Source of the DNA: Echinometra lucunter
Lineage: Eukaryota; Echinodermata; Echinoidea; Camarodonta; Echinometridae
Direction: 5' to 3'
Length of the DNA stretch: 64,000 bases
Assembly: GCA_029962745.1 (NCBI GenBank)
Contig: CM057162.1
Span: 22,838,402 to 22,902,401, forward strand
The notes under the pieces are model-generated. The model was given only the letters and a program-made list of their open reading frames with translations, made no database searches and was not told the origin of the DNA. Position 1 is the first letter of the stretch; each line of letters starts with the position of its first letter. Positions 44,763 to 56,014 of this stretch are shown here, piece by piece. The translations under genes were made by a program, and so were the position numbers.

Positions 44763-44929
44763 CAGAGAAAAAAACACACGAGGGCTTGGGGCAAATTCGC
44801 CCCCGAAACGCCAAAAAGAGCCCCTGAAATTCTCATAGGGTCCAATGTAAACTGTGATACAATGTAGGAAATTTGGGTGGGTGGGCTCAAAGAGTAGCCC
44901 TGGAAAAAAAAAAATTAATTTTTTCCCTG
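44763..44929. mobile_element. hAT MITE, copy A, with 8-bp target duplication
   Basis: Ends CAGAGAAAAAAA and TTTTTTCCCTG are flanked by ATCAACAT (44755-44762, 44930-44937). The interior (GGGCTTGGGGC, AATTCGCCCCCGAAACGCC, GTGGGTGGGCTCAAAGAGTA) matches, inverted, the element at 50675-50864. Confidence 0.9.
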
Positions 44930-44937
44930 ATCAACAT

Positions 44938-45778
44938 CCTACAAACCATGTGAAGAGCAGATCTATACTTTCCACTGTCATTAGCAGACTGAATGCTATA
45001 ACAAAGATACTGGAAGGAGAGAATGTTCAATGATATAAAGATCAAGCTTACGTACCGGTAGTTCTCCTACCACCACATTTTGCCGTGATGCCTTTCTTAC
45101 TAGTCACAATACCCCTCTCAAAAATGAGAGAAAATAAGAGGAATGCGATTGCATCTCCTATATGTTTCTGTCTAAAGTCAGTTAAGTTCACAGCTCAAAT
45201 TGTTAGTAACAACCAGAATAACAAGCCTATGATTGCATAATTGCACTGACCTCTTTCACCTTTCAACCATACCCCAAAATCTAATCAGATGTTCTTCCTG
45301 TGGTTACAAGTATGAAATTCATACCTCCAATGGACCTTGAGACATTGCGTTAACAAGGCTAACTTCTGAAACTTCGGAACTGACCTCCATGAACTTTAAC
45401 TTTTGACTCGCATACCCCAAAGTCTATTGAAATTACCTTCCAGTGGTGATATGTACTGGCACCAAGTTTGAAGTTCATACCTCAAATTGATCTTGAGATA
45501 TCACGTTAAAGAGGCTATCACCTGAAATTTTGGAATTAACCTATTTGTCCTTTGATCTGTTTATCCCAAAATCTAATCAGATCGTCTTCCTTATTTCATT
45601 CAATAGAACAAAGTCGAAACCTTACATTAACCCTAAATGTTGCCCAAGTGTGAGATCTCAAATCCCATGCAACCAAAAACTGATTTCCTGAGCAACAGAT
45701 GTCAAATCCCCTTTAATTCATCTGAGCGCTGGACGGTATTCAAATGCATGTTCATTGTACAACTAGATGAAAACATCA
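44938..45778. other. Decayed tandem-unit repeat near PIH1D2 3' end
   Basis: At 45250-45600 about two diverged ~160-bp blocks share CCCCAAARTCTA, TTGAAGTTCATACCTC and TTGAGATATCACGTTAA. They look like an old inverted relative of the tandem-unit elements at 30291 and 62769. Confidence 0.45.
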
Positions 45779-45784
45779 TTTATT
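45779..45784 (-). terminator. Candidate poly(A) signal of PIH1D2
   Basis: AATAAA on the minus strand 36 nt past the stop codon. The very short 3' UTR makes this one of several possibilities. Confidence 0.3.
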
Positions 45785-45819
45785 TTGAACTCGCCATTCA
45801 GAAAGTCCTATGCTTAGTG

Positions 45820-48800
45820 TCATGTTTGGTTTTGTGTTGGTAATAAAACAGAGAGGACTGATGTCTTCTTGTTAAACTTAGCCTTGGCTTCAGACTCCAA
45901 GATACATTCTGGAAGTGGCAGGTTGAGCTCATACTTATCCTCTACAAACAGGTTAACTTCATCCTGCAAAAAGATGGGTGAAAGGGGAAAAAGAAAAATC
46001 TCTATCAAACAAAATGAAAGTAACTTAAAATATAACACATAAACTTGATTCTTTACAATTCATTCATTATAAAAGCATCTTAGTAAAAAAGAAAATTCAC
46101 TATCAGTATTTCTTGTGATGCTATTAACAGGATTTTGAAAAAATCCCTTTTAATTTTTGTGGTTAATTTCAAACAGGTGAATTCACTTCTTTCTTCTTTT
46201 TTTTTTTCTATTTTGGTATAAAAGGACATGATTGCCACCTACTGATATTCACAATGAATAGACCAAAATCTATGAAATGTCATGAAAACAATACATTCAC
46301 TAATTGTTATGAAACTTTTTCACATTAAAAATCTTAGGGAAAAATCAAACCTAGGTCTCCTAGATTTTTTACCTCTGAGATATCCAGCTCACATTGGGAA
46401 ACAGACTGCACACCATGCAACTCTAATCTCAGTTCTAATCTCCTTGGTCTCTTCTCATCACTATCCTGTAAATCTAGTCTGTACTGTGGTCCTGGTAACT
46501 CCACCTTGGTGCTGGAGATCTCCTCGATGAGTCCACTCTTCTTCTTGATATCACCCCCAACAGGATCCTTAGTGGATCCTACAGCAAGGCCATGGAGTCT
46601 TTCCTCCAGCTCCGACTGCGCCAGGTCCTGCTTGGACAATTCATGGATCTTTCCCAGCAGTGAGTCTGGGCTCAGTCCCGCTAAGTTCTCCTCCAGGATC
46701 TCAGCTTCCGTCTTCTCATGCTTCCCGAAGAAACGCTTCCCAGATGCCAATGAAGTAACATCTCCTTTGAACTTGAGACCCTGGCACTCTTTATATGTCC
46801 TGGAGAGTTTGACTTTGTGTTGATTCTCTACATAGTCCATGCCTAAGTTGATCAGTAGGTCCCTATCAATGGCATTTGTGAAACTCTCCTCTAAAACATA
46901 GGGATTGAAGGCTAGACGGGTAACACTGAAATCACCTGAAAGTAAATTATTTGATAATGAGATATATTACTGATGAGCATGCTACTACTTACTTTAATAT
47001 AATTTAACATTGTTTGTAGGACTAGGAATGTTCACTGAAAATGTGGAATGAATGAAATTGCTTTAGATTAATTTCAAATACATGTTTGCATATGGCAAGA
47101 AGAAGAGTTGGTTCACTTAGAAAGTCCAAAAATTGTACAACAATCTTGACAAGGGTGTAACCAATTAGTAAAGACAATGCAATTCAACTTCCAGTAAAGG
47201 CTAGTTCAGATATGACATGACAAACCCCCACACCAAACTCCAGCATTTTTTTGTGTAGTAAGCGAATGAGATACATAAGTGTAGGAGGCAGCAAAAAAAT
47301 GCTGAGGCAAGAGGCATATTTTTTGCCTCCCACTGGCAAAAAGCTGTGAACCAATCAAATTCTCAAAAAGTTAGCGCAAAATATGATGTCATGAGTTTGT
47401 CTGCGCAACTTTTTGACAAAAATCTCTTTTATTTGAGCGTTGACGCGTTAATTCACGTTAACATAAATGACGTGGTTTGCTGTGCCATATCTGAACACTA
47501 AAAAAAAAAAAGTGGCGATTTGTCGCGCTATATCTGAACAAGCCTTTAGTAACGTGTAGAAACAAATCTCACAAGAGTATTAATGAACTCATCCCAATTT
47601 CCAAAAGCTAAGAAAGAGAGATAAAAAGGGTGTGATTCTTTTTTTTTTCACCAGGTCAAAAAAAAAATTCAGATAACTGTCTTATTCAGTTAATGTTTTT
47701 TTGAAGGATATTTTGTTGTCATTACCAGATTTGCTTGTCATTTTCCTCAAAGTTATTGTTAAACTGTACTGTGAAGTCCATCGCACATTATACAATCCGA
47801 CTGCGACCCAATTTTCAAACAAATGGCATTTTGCATTAAATATGAAAGTTTAAACGAGTCAAAATTATCTTATTTGAAGTTTGGAATAATGATAGGAATG
47901 CTAAACCGAAATTCTGGTTAACTGCAAGTCTTCTGGATGGAGTAAAGGCCAAATCGACTTCAAATCATAGCCGATCGCAAGATTGCTAGGACGTCACTAC
48001 GAATTGGAATCGAGTTCACTTTTATTCCTACATGGGCATAGCCCGGAACTTCGATTTAAGTATTAACCCATTTGTGACAGGAATTATTTAAAGCCTAATT
48101 TGATCAGCTTTTATTCTTCAAATTGGCAACACCAACATTTTTATTTTATTGCTACATTTTATTTATATATTGTCATGTATCAGAAATGAATATAAATTGA
48201 CAGAAATTATGATAAGTCAAAAAGTTGCCAATTTGCAGGGGAAAACAGTGATTTTAAACTTTCTATCACATTGCTAATTGAAGGATTTTAATGCTTATTT
48301 TCCTTTAATAAATCTTCAGCATCAAACAATGAATATTGATGCAACCAAAATGGGCACAGTTTGTGTAGAATTTTTTGCTCTTTCTGCTCATGTATTTGGT
48401 ATGATTTTTAGGGCTTTGCATTAAAAGATATTAGGCCAAACCACAAAATGTGGACCTCTGTCACGAATGGGTTAATACGACTATTCAGAACATCATGATC
48501 ATTAAGAATTCATATGTTTGACTGTTCATATCAAATGCTATAACAAATTTTTCCAAAATCAGATCGCAGACGGATCGTATAGTGTGCGGTGGGCGTGAGA
48601 CTGTTACCTGATGCATCTTTGCCAGTTTCCATTGGTCCACTAGCTACTGCTATAGGGTCTGAATCAGTCGCTGGCTTGGGGATCTGCTTCCAGCTACACA
48701 TGTTGATATACAATACAGACTTGGTTGGTTTCTAAATGGGTGAAAGAATGGAGAAAGTATGAAAAGGGGCATTAAGAAATAGTTATGACACAAGGCTAAA

Positions 48801-50251
48801 GAGACAGAAACAGGAGGCAGTGGAAAAGATGGGGGGATAGAGAATGGCAAAATGATTCAAAACTTATCAGAAAATTCAGCTTGTTCATAAGATGGTAATC
48901 CAAAATAAAAATAAGATAATTTAGCATGATAAAGATGGCCTAGTCGTGAAATCTGTCACCTTTCTTCATCGTGTACAAATTCTCTGGGAGTGGAATCCTG
49001 TCACCAGCACTGACAAAATAAACAACAGTGGATGGACTGGTGACAAATTTCATAATGCCAAAAAGATCAAAATACAGTTGCTTTCCATTTCTGTCTTCTA
49101 CATGTACATGAGGTTGGGTTTGACACATGCATGTGGAGGAAAAACAGCCAGAAATCAGTATCTTACATGATGTATACCATACAATTTACCTGTTCATAAA
49201 TGGAATACAGAAAAGAACAATAATGGCTTACTTTTTGTAAGCCATGTGCAATTAAATATAACTAATACAAAATGTATCATAATAAATATCATTATCAAAA
49301 TTTATAGAGGCTCTTGGCTTCTTATCTGCAATACTATCAAAAGTTTAAAAAATAACAATTATTGAGATAACCTGGAAAATCAATTTGCTTTCTATTGTTT
49401 TTCTCCTGTGAATTTGTTCATCTTGCAGTCAAAAACTGAACAAGCAATGATACTAACTGACTTTTTAAAGACACGTGAAAATAACAAAATCATAGAGAAA
49501 TACTGTCACACCGTGGGTGGGACAGCATTGCAAGCTAAATTGATTTTTAAAAATGTTAACAGAAGCTGACAAAATACCAATAGAATAAAACTGAATATGT
49601 CATGAATTTTTTTTTTTTTTTTTGAGGATGGGGGGGGGGGGGGGGTGTCGTGTGTCTGGACGCTTAACAAAAATGAAGCCTTCTCTTTTGTCTTTGGATT
49701 CAACAAGAACTATTCATTGAATAGCACAAATCATCATCAATATTTGTTTTCTATAATACTGTCTAACACAAGAGTTAGAAAATTTAAGAAATATTGCTTG
49801 TAAACTTCTTTAAATTGTTTCAATCAACTGTCCGGATACACAACCTGTCTGGAGACACAACATCTGGGCCCCATTGCATAAAACCTACCACTAAGGGTAA
49901 CTTTGCCATCAATGGTAATTTCCATGGAAAGCTTGAATTTGATTGGCTGCTGAGCATTGTTACCATGGTAGTTACCATTGATGGCAGAGTTACCATTAAT
50001 GGTAAGTTTTATGCAATGGGGCCCTGGGTATAAATTATTTTATGAGTAAGCAGGGTCCTACGTACAATGATTGATGTCTTCATGCAGGCAAAGGGCTTGG
50101 GTAGATCCATGTTCTGCTTCCCTTCCTCCATCGTCTTTTTGATGAATCTCTGATAAGCTGCAGGGTCCGAGTTAGCCATCTCATCCAACATAGTCCAGAT
50201 ATGAGAGGCTTGCTTCAATGTATCACCATCCTGACCTAGTCCCCCTTCCAT
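45820..50251 (-). CDS. PIH1D2: PIH1 domain-containing protein 2
   Basis: Four coding exons on the minus strand: 50251-50066, 48731-48608, 46935-46373, 45963-45820. All introns are GT-AG with consistent phases (0, 1, 0) and the product is 338 residues (human about 315). PIH proteins bridge HSP90 and the RUVBL1/2 ATPases to clients; human PIH1D2 works with SPAG1 in the R2SP complex, and relatives help assemble ciliary dynein arms. The N-terminal helix reads IWTMLDEMANSDPAAYQRFI, matching vertebrate PIH1D2. The PIH core motif SVLYINMCSWKQIPKP is at residues 67-82. A charged linker follows, then a CS-like domain from about residue 240 (LIEEISSTKVELPGP, LELRLELHGVQSVSQCELDI, DKYELNLPLP). The ATG is the first in-frame Met of the conserved N-terminus. 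Intron 1 and intron 2 each hold full-length MITEs. Confidence 0.96.
47196..47547. mobile_element. MITE in PIH1D2 intron 2, relative of the 21460 element
   Basis: AAAGGCTAGTTCAGATATG inverted as CTATATCTGAACAAGCCTTT, flanked by AGT on both sides (47193, 47548). The core (TCTCAAAAAGTTAGCGC, GTTGACGCGTTAAT) matches the inverse of the 21460 core, although the termini differ. Confidence 0.75.
48067..48471. mobile_element. TTAA-flanked MITE, copy B (405 bp), in PIH1D2 intron 2
   Basis: TTAA at 48063-48066 and 48472-48475; ends CCCATTTGTGACAG and CTGTCACGAATGGG. It is an inverted near-full-length copy of 17509-17916. It lies 137 bp downstream of exon 2 in the sense of transcription. Confidence 0.88.
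48946..49060. repeat. Interspersed repeat in PIH1D2 intron 1, also at 13.1 kb
   Basis: GTCACCAGCACTGAC...ACTGGTGAC hairpin, same orientation as 13080-13165. The minus-strand frame here is open (VTSPSTVVYFVSAGDRIPLP, then ENLYTMKKGDRFHD), but no splice sites suit inclusion in PIH1D2, whose conserved text runs directly from exon 1 to exon 2. Confidence 0.6.
49645..49861. mobile_element. MITE in PIH1D2 intron 1, diverged copy of 16362 element
   Basis: The right end, inverted, reads GTTGTGTCTCCAGACAGGTT then GTGTATCCGGACAGTTGATT, aligning with the left end at 16362. The left end GTGTGTCTGGACGCTTAAC matches the other terminus. Adjacent G homopolymer at 49631-49645. Confidence 0.75.
49866..50024. 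mobile_element. MITE with ~55-bp inverted ends next to the PIH1D2 exon 1 donor
   Basis: GGCCCCATTGCATAAAAC with repeated ATGGTAA words, exactly inverted at 50006-50024, and possible CTG flanks. It begins 41 bp into intron 1 from the splice donor. Confidence 0.82.
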
Positions 50252-50345
50252 TGTGAATGAACACTGTCAAAATCCTGCACAGAACCTGCAGTTTAAAGAG
50301 AGGGACAACTGTATGTAATTTCCAAATTTTGTATCCATACAAAAC

Positions 50346-50876
50346 CTGGAGAATAGGGGCCCAGATGCACGTACTGTATACTTTGGTGTGCAAGCAAATG
50401 TTGCCTAGTGGCAGCTGGGATGATGGGCACAACATCTGTGATCTTGCTATTTCTTGCCAAAATTAAAATTATTCTCATCAAATAACTTGGAATCTGAGAG
50501 CCGAGAGAACAATGCAATATGTTAGAACATGATTACCTGACAAAAATCATATTTGAATGTCATTTACTCATTTTGAACTTGATTTTTTATGGCCTTGTCC
50601 CATACCTCGGGTTTTTACTGTCTAGAGCTGCACTGTATAAATGGCACACGCGCGCGAGCCTGGTCCCCTGTTCTCAGGGAAAAAATTAATTATTTTTTTT
50701 CCGGGGCTACTCTTTGAGCCCACCCACCCAAATTTTCTACATTGTATTACAGTTTACATTGGACCCTATGAGAGTTTCAGGGGCTCTTTTTTAGTTTTCC
50801 AGGGCTCTTTTTGGTGTTTCGGGGGCGAATTCGCCCCGAGCCCCCGTGTATTTTTTTCCCCCTGCCTGTTCTCCAG
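50346..50876. mobile_element. CTGGAGAATAGGGG element, copy A, just upstream of PIH1D2
   Basis: Left end CTGGAGAATAGGGG (50346) and right end CCTGTTCTCCAG (to 50876), interrupted by the hAT MITE at 50675-50864. Interior words GTGTGCAAGCAAA and CATCAAATAAC match the copy at 61924-62490. It starts 95 bp from the PIH1D2 start codon. Confidence 0.75.
50675..50864. mobile_element. hAT MITE, copy B, with 8-bp target duplication
   Basis: CAGGGAAAAAATTAAT to TTTTTTTCCCCCTG, flanked by CCTGTTCT (50667-50674, 50865-50872). Inverted relative to 44763-44929. Confidence 0.9.
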
Positions 50877-53520
50877 TTTTGCCTCATACTGTGCACTCAG
50901 ATAACCAAAATATTGTCATGATGAGCAATCTTTGAGTTTCTTTCAACTTCGTTAAATCCTTAACCTAGTGAACATGATTTCATTTCAGTATGTATTGTAT
51001 GCATTTTCCATAGGCCCTAGACCGAGTTAAATCTCAGGCTTGGTTTTCAACAAATTTAAAAAGCGCTGATTTTCATGACAAAGAAACGATGTATGATTGT
51101 AACACATTCAAACATAAATGAGACCAACACTAGAATGACAACAAAACCAAAGAAAGAATTATGTTTCCCAGATTAACCTAAGAATTGGTCATTTTTGTGG
51201 TGCAACTATGGAAAATGGACACACAGCAGCAGCTTCACTTTATCCATTGCATTCTGAGGCAGACAATAGTAGCCAGCACTATTTGACTGAATCATGAGAA
51301 TTAAATCTTTATTGAAAAAGGTTCCCCTTTGCCTTTGTCAACAGAATTTACTGCAGCTCTTCTTGGAGTTTGAAAAAAAAAAATTCTACTTGGCCCTGCC
51401 CCTAGCCAGTTGGAGTGTAAAGCAGACCTCACTCATTAATGTTAGGTAGCGTATGGATATGTAATCAGAAACATATGTTATGAAAACTTAATTTTCACTT
51501 ACAAGCTTATCCGAAGCTTGTACTCCATACTATAGTCGCCATTATGGTAGAAAAGCTTCAATAGCGTTTGTGTGTATTCCCAAGCATTTTGGCTTGATAG
51601 AAAATCATACACGAGAGGAAAATGTAAAAAATAATAATCATTCAAAATTTAATTTTCAACTCTGAATCCCCCAATTTGTGGCATATTAAGAGTTGAAGAG
51701 TTCCTGAATCAGATAATCTAGCAAATTTAAGAAAATTAAATCTTGCTTAGGGCAATTTTGTTGTCTGTTTTTGACTGCTGCAATGGTGAATGTTCGCTAC
51801 AGTCCGAGTGTCCGACACACGTTTGGCCTTTTGAGTGCATCTAGGTAGAACACATTCATTCATTCAGGTATTTATTAAACACATTCAAAGAAGCAACAAA
51901 TGCTGAATCACATTGAATTTTCATTTAAAAAGTGACATGATAAAAATCACCTGATAAAATAATGTACAGTACAACAAAGTGGAAAACAGAAACAGAGTCT
52001 AGATCTATTAAAAAAAAATAAACATTCACATCAATTCACGAAACATCCTGAAGAGGATGGTGACATTTTCAACTGTCTAGACTCTAATGTTAGATTTAGT
52101 GTATCCAATTCAGATGTGCTTTGTAAATTGTTGCTTTCCTTGCCTTGCCCTGCCTGGCCTTGCCTTTGGTCCTTGAACCTGGTTTCAAGTCAAACAACGA
52201 CAAAGTCAAAAAGTCAAACAAACGACTAACGTTAAACATAAGATTAAACAGTAAAAGTTAGACACATTATTTGGGGGCATTTTTTGTGACATGTGCATTT
52301 CATTTCTTTTTTTTTTTCACATAGAAATTCTGAATGATTAACAGTTAGGAAGACTTGCTACAATAGTCATTAGTGATTAGAATTCACCTTTTTTTACCTG
52401 CCCAAAATCAGAATAGCAAGCTGAACTGCAGACTGTGTCTGTGCAATGGAATCTGGAAGGCTGTACGACTTATTAAGTCACAGTTAGTTGGTACACAGTG
52501 AAGTCACAGTTAATAATACAGGCTGTAGCAGTGTACATGAGATGGAAGCTGCAAGCAGACCACTGCCACTGGCACTGCCACCAGCATGACCAGGGAATTC
52601 GCCCAGGCACTTCAGGCGCAAAACAATGCGGAGGTTTGATGAGAGCTTCAGCCGCCACCACCCTTCTGAGCTGACGAAGACAGCTCACGGATTCGTCTCT
52701 GATCCTGGACAGTGGATACCTGGTCATTTATTGCTTGAAATAACGAAAAATAGCCGAATTTATCTTGATCTCGTCAAACGTTACGGTTAGAGCTAATAAA
52801 ACAGTTAAAGTTGAGAACAAATTTCGTTAGGCAGGTGTCCGTCCAGGCCGAGAGAAAAGAGTCACGTAGCCAAGTGAACCCGGATCCGAGACATCACGTC
52901 CTCATAGAGAATCACCATAGCTTTTAATCATTTCGACATTATTGGACTAGAGTATTCTGGCGGGTAATTCCATTAAAATATCAACTTTTTTTCTTCTTTC
53001 TTTCTTTCTTTCTTTCTTTCTTTTTTCCTTCCTTCCCCCTTCCTTCCGACCCCTACGAAAAACAGCTTTTGCTGATAGGTTGTTCCGTCCCACAAGTGGT
53101 AAATAAATGAATAAAAATAAATAAATAAAATAAATAAAATAGATGCATTAAGACATTTTTAGTATTTCATTCTGTTTTATGGTAATGAAAGTAATCGGGT
53201 CTATAAAGTGAATTTTACATCTAAGTTACTTAGTATGTACAAAATATGCATGATTGAAACTGCACGGAGTAGTATATTTAGATTTATTAATTTCTATAAC
53301 CGGGTAGGCCTAACCTATATTTTAAATAATTTTAGTATTTCCCTAAGGTAATAAAATTAGTCAGTATACTATAATGTGAAAGTCACATCTAAGTTATATA
53401 CAAAAAGTCCAGAAATATGTTTGAAATTTGAAGAAAGGGTCAAAGTTAATTATTAGCATTATTGTTATTATCATCATTATTACTATTATTATCATCATCG
53501 TCGTCGTCGTCGTCGTCATT

Positions 53521-53558
<38 letters not shown>

Positions 53559-53721
53559 TTCATTTCATGCGGTATATTTCAACATACAAAAGAAACTAGG
53601 AGTACATGATAAAAACTTTCGAAAAATCATCTTAAGGCAACAGTATACTTCAATAGCCTTGTGTACCACCTTTCAATTGAGTGGCTTATCACGTAATCCA
53701 AACATGATTTGATCATCATCG

Positions 53722-53767
<46 letters not shown>

Positions 53768-54050
53768 TTCATTCGACATTTCAAGTTACATATAAAAGAA
53801 AATAAACAAGAGAGTATAACACGATAAAACTTACTTTTGAAAAATCAACTTAAGGCAACTTCAATATAGCCCTGTCTATCATCTTCAGAAATGTGCGGTT
53901 TATTTTATTACGCAATCCGAACATGATATGTATGGACAGTTACATAAGAGGCTTTTAAGACTGCACTTGAGTTGAGTATTCAAAAGCAGTTTCTATTGCG
54001 TTTTATAAGGAGAAAAATACGGATAATGTTGACCATACCTGTCCGGTGCC
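50877..54050. other. Repeat-rich flank, no gene
   Basis: At 51400-51800 lies an inverted, diverged copy of 14470-14720 from the 5.4 kb element (TCAGATAATCTAGCAAATTT; AAGCTTCAATAGCG). A TTTC tract is at 52990-53025. Two similar ~240-bp blocks, each led by an ATC/ATT microsatellite, cover 53455-53710 and 53711-53940. A minus-strand frame at 52473-52727 shows no motif. Confidence 0.5.
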
Positions 54051-54369
54051 AGGTAAAAATGTCAGAGGTAAAAATGTCAGAGGTAAAAATGTCAGAGGAA
54101 AAAATGTCAGAGGTAAAAATGTCAGAGGTAAAAATGTCAGAGGTAAAAATGTCAGAGGAAAAAATGTCAGAGGTAAACGTCAGAGGTAAAAATGTCAGAG
54201 GTACAAATGTCAGAGGTAAAAATGTCAGAGGAAAAAATGTCAGAGGAAAAAATGTCAGAGGTAAAAATGTCAGAGGTAAAAATGTCAGAGGTAAAAATGT
54301 CAGAGGTAAAAATGTCAGAGGTAAATATATCAGAGGTAAAAATGTCGGAGGTAAAAATGTCAGAGGTAC
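54051..54369 (+). repeat. 15-bp minisatellite GTCAGAGGTAAAAAT, left array
   Basis: About 21 units, some with GTCAGAGGAAAAAAT. Frames give MSEVK or NVRGK pentapeptides, and SDIFT on the other strand; no coding role supported. Confidence 0.95.
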
Positions 54370-54383
54370 CAATGTGGGGTCCG

Positions 54384-55440
54384 ACCACTTGACCGAATGC
54401 CCGCGAGGCCGACTTTTCTAGTATTGTATTTTCCTTCATTACAAATAATGCGCTATCGGTATATAAAATAATAATTATGTATCCTTTAGCATGTTTAGTC
54501 CTCGTTTCCGGATGTTCTGCACCTTCAATGAAAAACATTCGCTGCCCTTTAATACTTATTAAACTTCCTTCTGGCACGGGAATTGGTCAGAGCGGTGTGA
54601 TATTATAAACACAACAAAAAAAAAAGTAACTCCCCCCTAATTCAAAATAGCACAACTTTTTAACGAAGATGTTTTAGGAAAATAATTTGGCAGGAGTGTT
54701 CCTACACTTATTGACTAACTTCTGTTTGAAAATGAGATTGATCTGTCAAGTCATGCATGAGTGAGCAGACATTAAAGGCAAAAATGTCAATTTTCAAAAG
54801 TCACAAGAGTCATTTTGGGGGGTTTGTGAAACAAGATTTTTCTGGCATTTGTTTAAGTGCTGTTGATGTTTTTCGAGGTTGTGCCATGGTTGAGTGACAA
54901 ACTTGCTAACGATGAAGCAAGAAATGCTGAAAATTTACTGTTTAATGCCGGAAAAACGACTACCTGCAGGTATTTTCACGTAATGTGCTGACTCATGTTG
55001 GTTGATGCCAATTTTTTCCACAAACTGAATGGATTTTGCAGATTTAGGAGGGCTGAACATCATTTTTCTCAAAAAATCTGTGTTCACCCAACTGTGATAA
55101 ACATGAAAATGTCAGGGATAGGCATGACTTGGTCAAACAATGGAAGAATTCAAATTCGCCAAAGGTTTGTTTCACAGAGCCCCAAAATGACTCTTGTGAC
55201 TTTTGAAAAGTGACATTTTTGCCTTTAATGTTTGCTCACTCATGCATGACTTGACGGATCATTCTCATTTTCACACAGAAATTAGTCAATAAGTGTAGAA
55301 ACACTCCTGCCAAATTATTTTGCTCAAAACTTTTTCGTTAAAAAGTTGTGCTATTTTGAATTAGGGGGGAGTTACTTTTTTGTTGCATGTGTTTAGATTA
55401 CAATTCGCTATATTGGGCCTCGCGGGCCTTCGGTGAAGTG
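54384..55440. mobile_element. Foldback element splitting the minisatellite
   Basis: Outer inverted blocks CACTTGACCGAATGCCCGCG / CGCGGGCCTTCGGTGAAGTG (54387 and 55419 areas). Inside, at 54610-54830 and 55170-55390, are ~220-bp arms (AGTAACTCCCCCCTAATTCA; AATTTGGCAGGAGTGTT; AAAGTCACAAGAGTCATTTT) in inverted orientation. The centre has no coding frame of note. Confidence 0.85.
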
Positions 55441-55450
55441 GGTTGTCACC

Positions 55451-55650
55451 AAAAATGTCAGAGGTAAAAATGTCAGAGGTAAAAGTGTCAGAGGTAAAAA
55501 TGTCAGAGGTAAAAATGTCAGAGGTAAAAATATCAGAGGTAAAAATATCAGAGGAAAAAATGTCAGAGGTTGAAAATGTCAGAGGTAAAAATGTCAGAAG
55601 TAAAATGTCAGAGGTAAAAATGTCAGAGGTAAAAAATTAATGTCAGAGGT
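55451..55650 (+). repeat. 15-bp minisatellite, right array
   Basis: About 13 units in the same orientation as the left array, the last ones irregular. Confidence 0.95.
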
Positions 55651-56014
55651 ATGCCAGATTTGGAAATGTTTAAGTGACATGTTTCAGGTACGAATACTGA
55701 ATTATAGAAATTATGGGGAATGGGATATATTCAAATATTTTCTGTTAACATAAACTGTGTCTATACGTCTTGAATGCCCTTGTCTTGGCCATTTGGAAAT
55801 AACGGTTATGGTGTTGGCGGAGTGAACGGTCTGGTATGCGCGCATTGCCCCCGTTTTCACCGCGGGGACGGGCATTGTAAAACGATGGATGGGGAAAAAG
55901 TGGGTTGGTAACACGAGTAGCTGACCACACACATTCCACACGAAGTCCTGCGCGATTTTAATATGTACATTCCTCTTCATAAGCTCCCTCTCCCCCCCCC
56001 CCCCCCCCCCCTCC

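Noticed and set aside
48940..49128. Extra PIH1D2 exon encoding VTSPSTVVYFVSAGD
   Set aside because: PIH1D2 reads directly from exon 1 to exon 2 as in vertebrates, and the block is an interspersed repeat also found at 13.1 kb.
14470..51800. Markers at 14.5, 16.4, 17.7 and 21.6/26 kb recur inverted and in reverse order at 51.6, 49.75, 48.3 and 47.4 kb, as in a large inverted duplication
   Set aside because: Flanks of the MITEs differ at the two sites, the TTAA copies have unrelated neighbours, and no PIH1D2 exon counterpart is seen near 17.4 kb. Independent insertion of common families is simpler.
53972..54577. MSEVK, NVRGK and SDIFT repeat proteins
   Set aside because: Pentapeptide periods come directly from the 15-bp minisatellite and are open in several frames on both strands.
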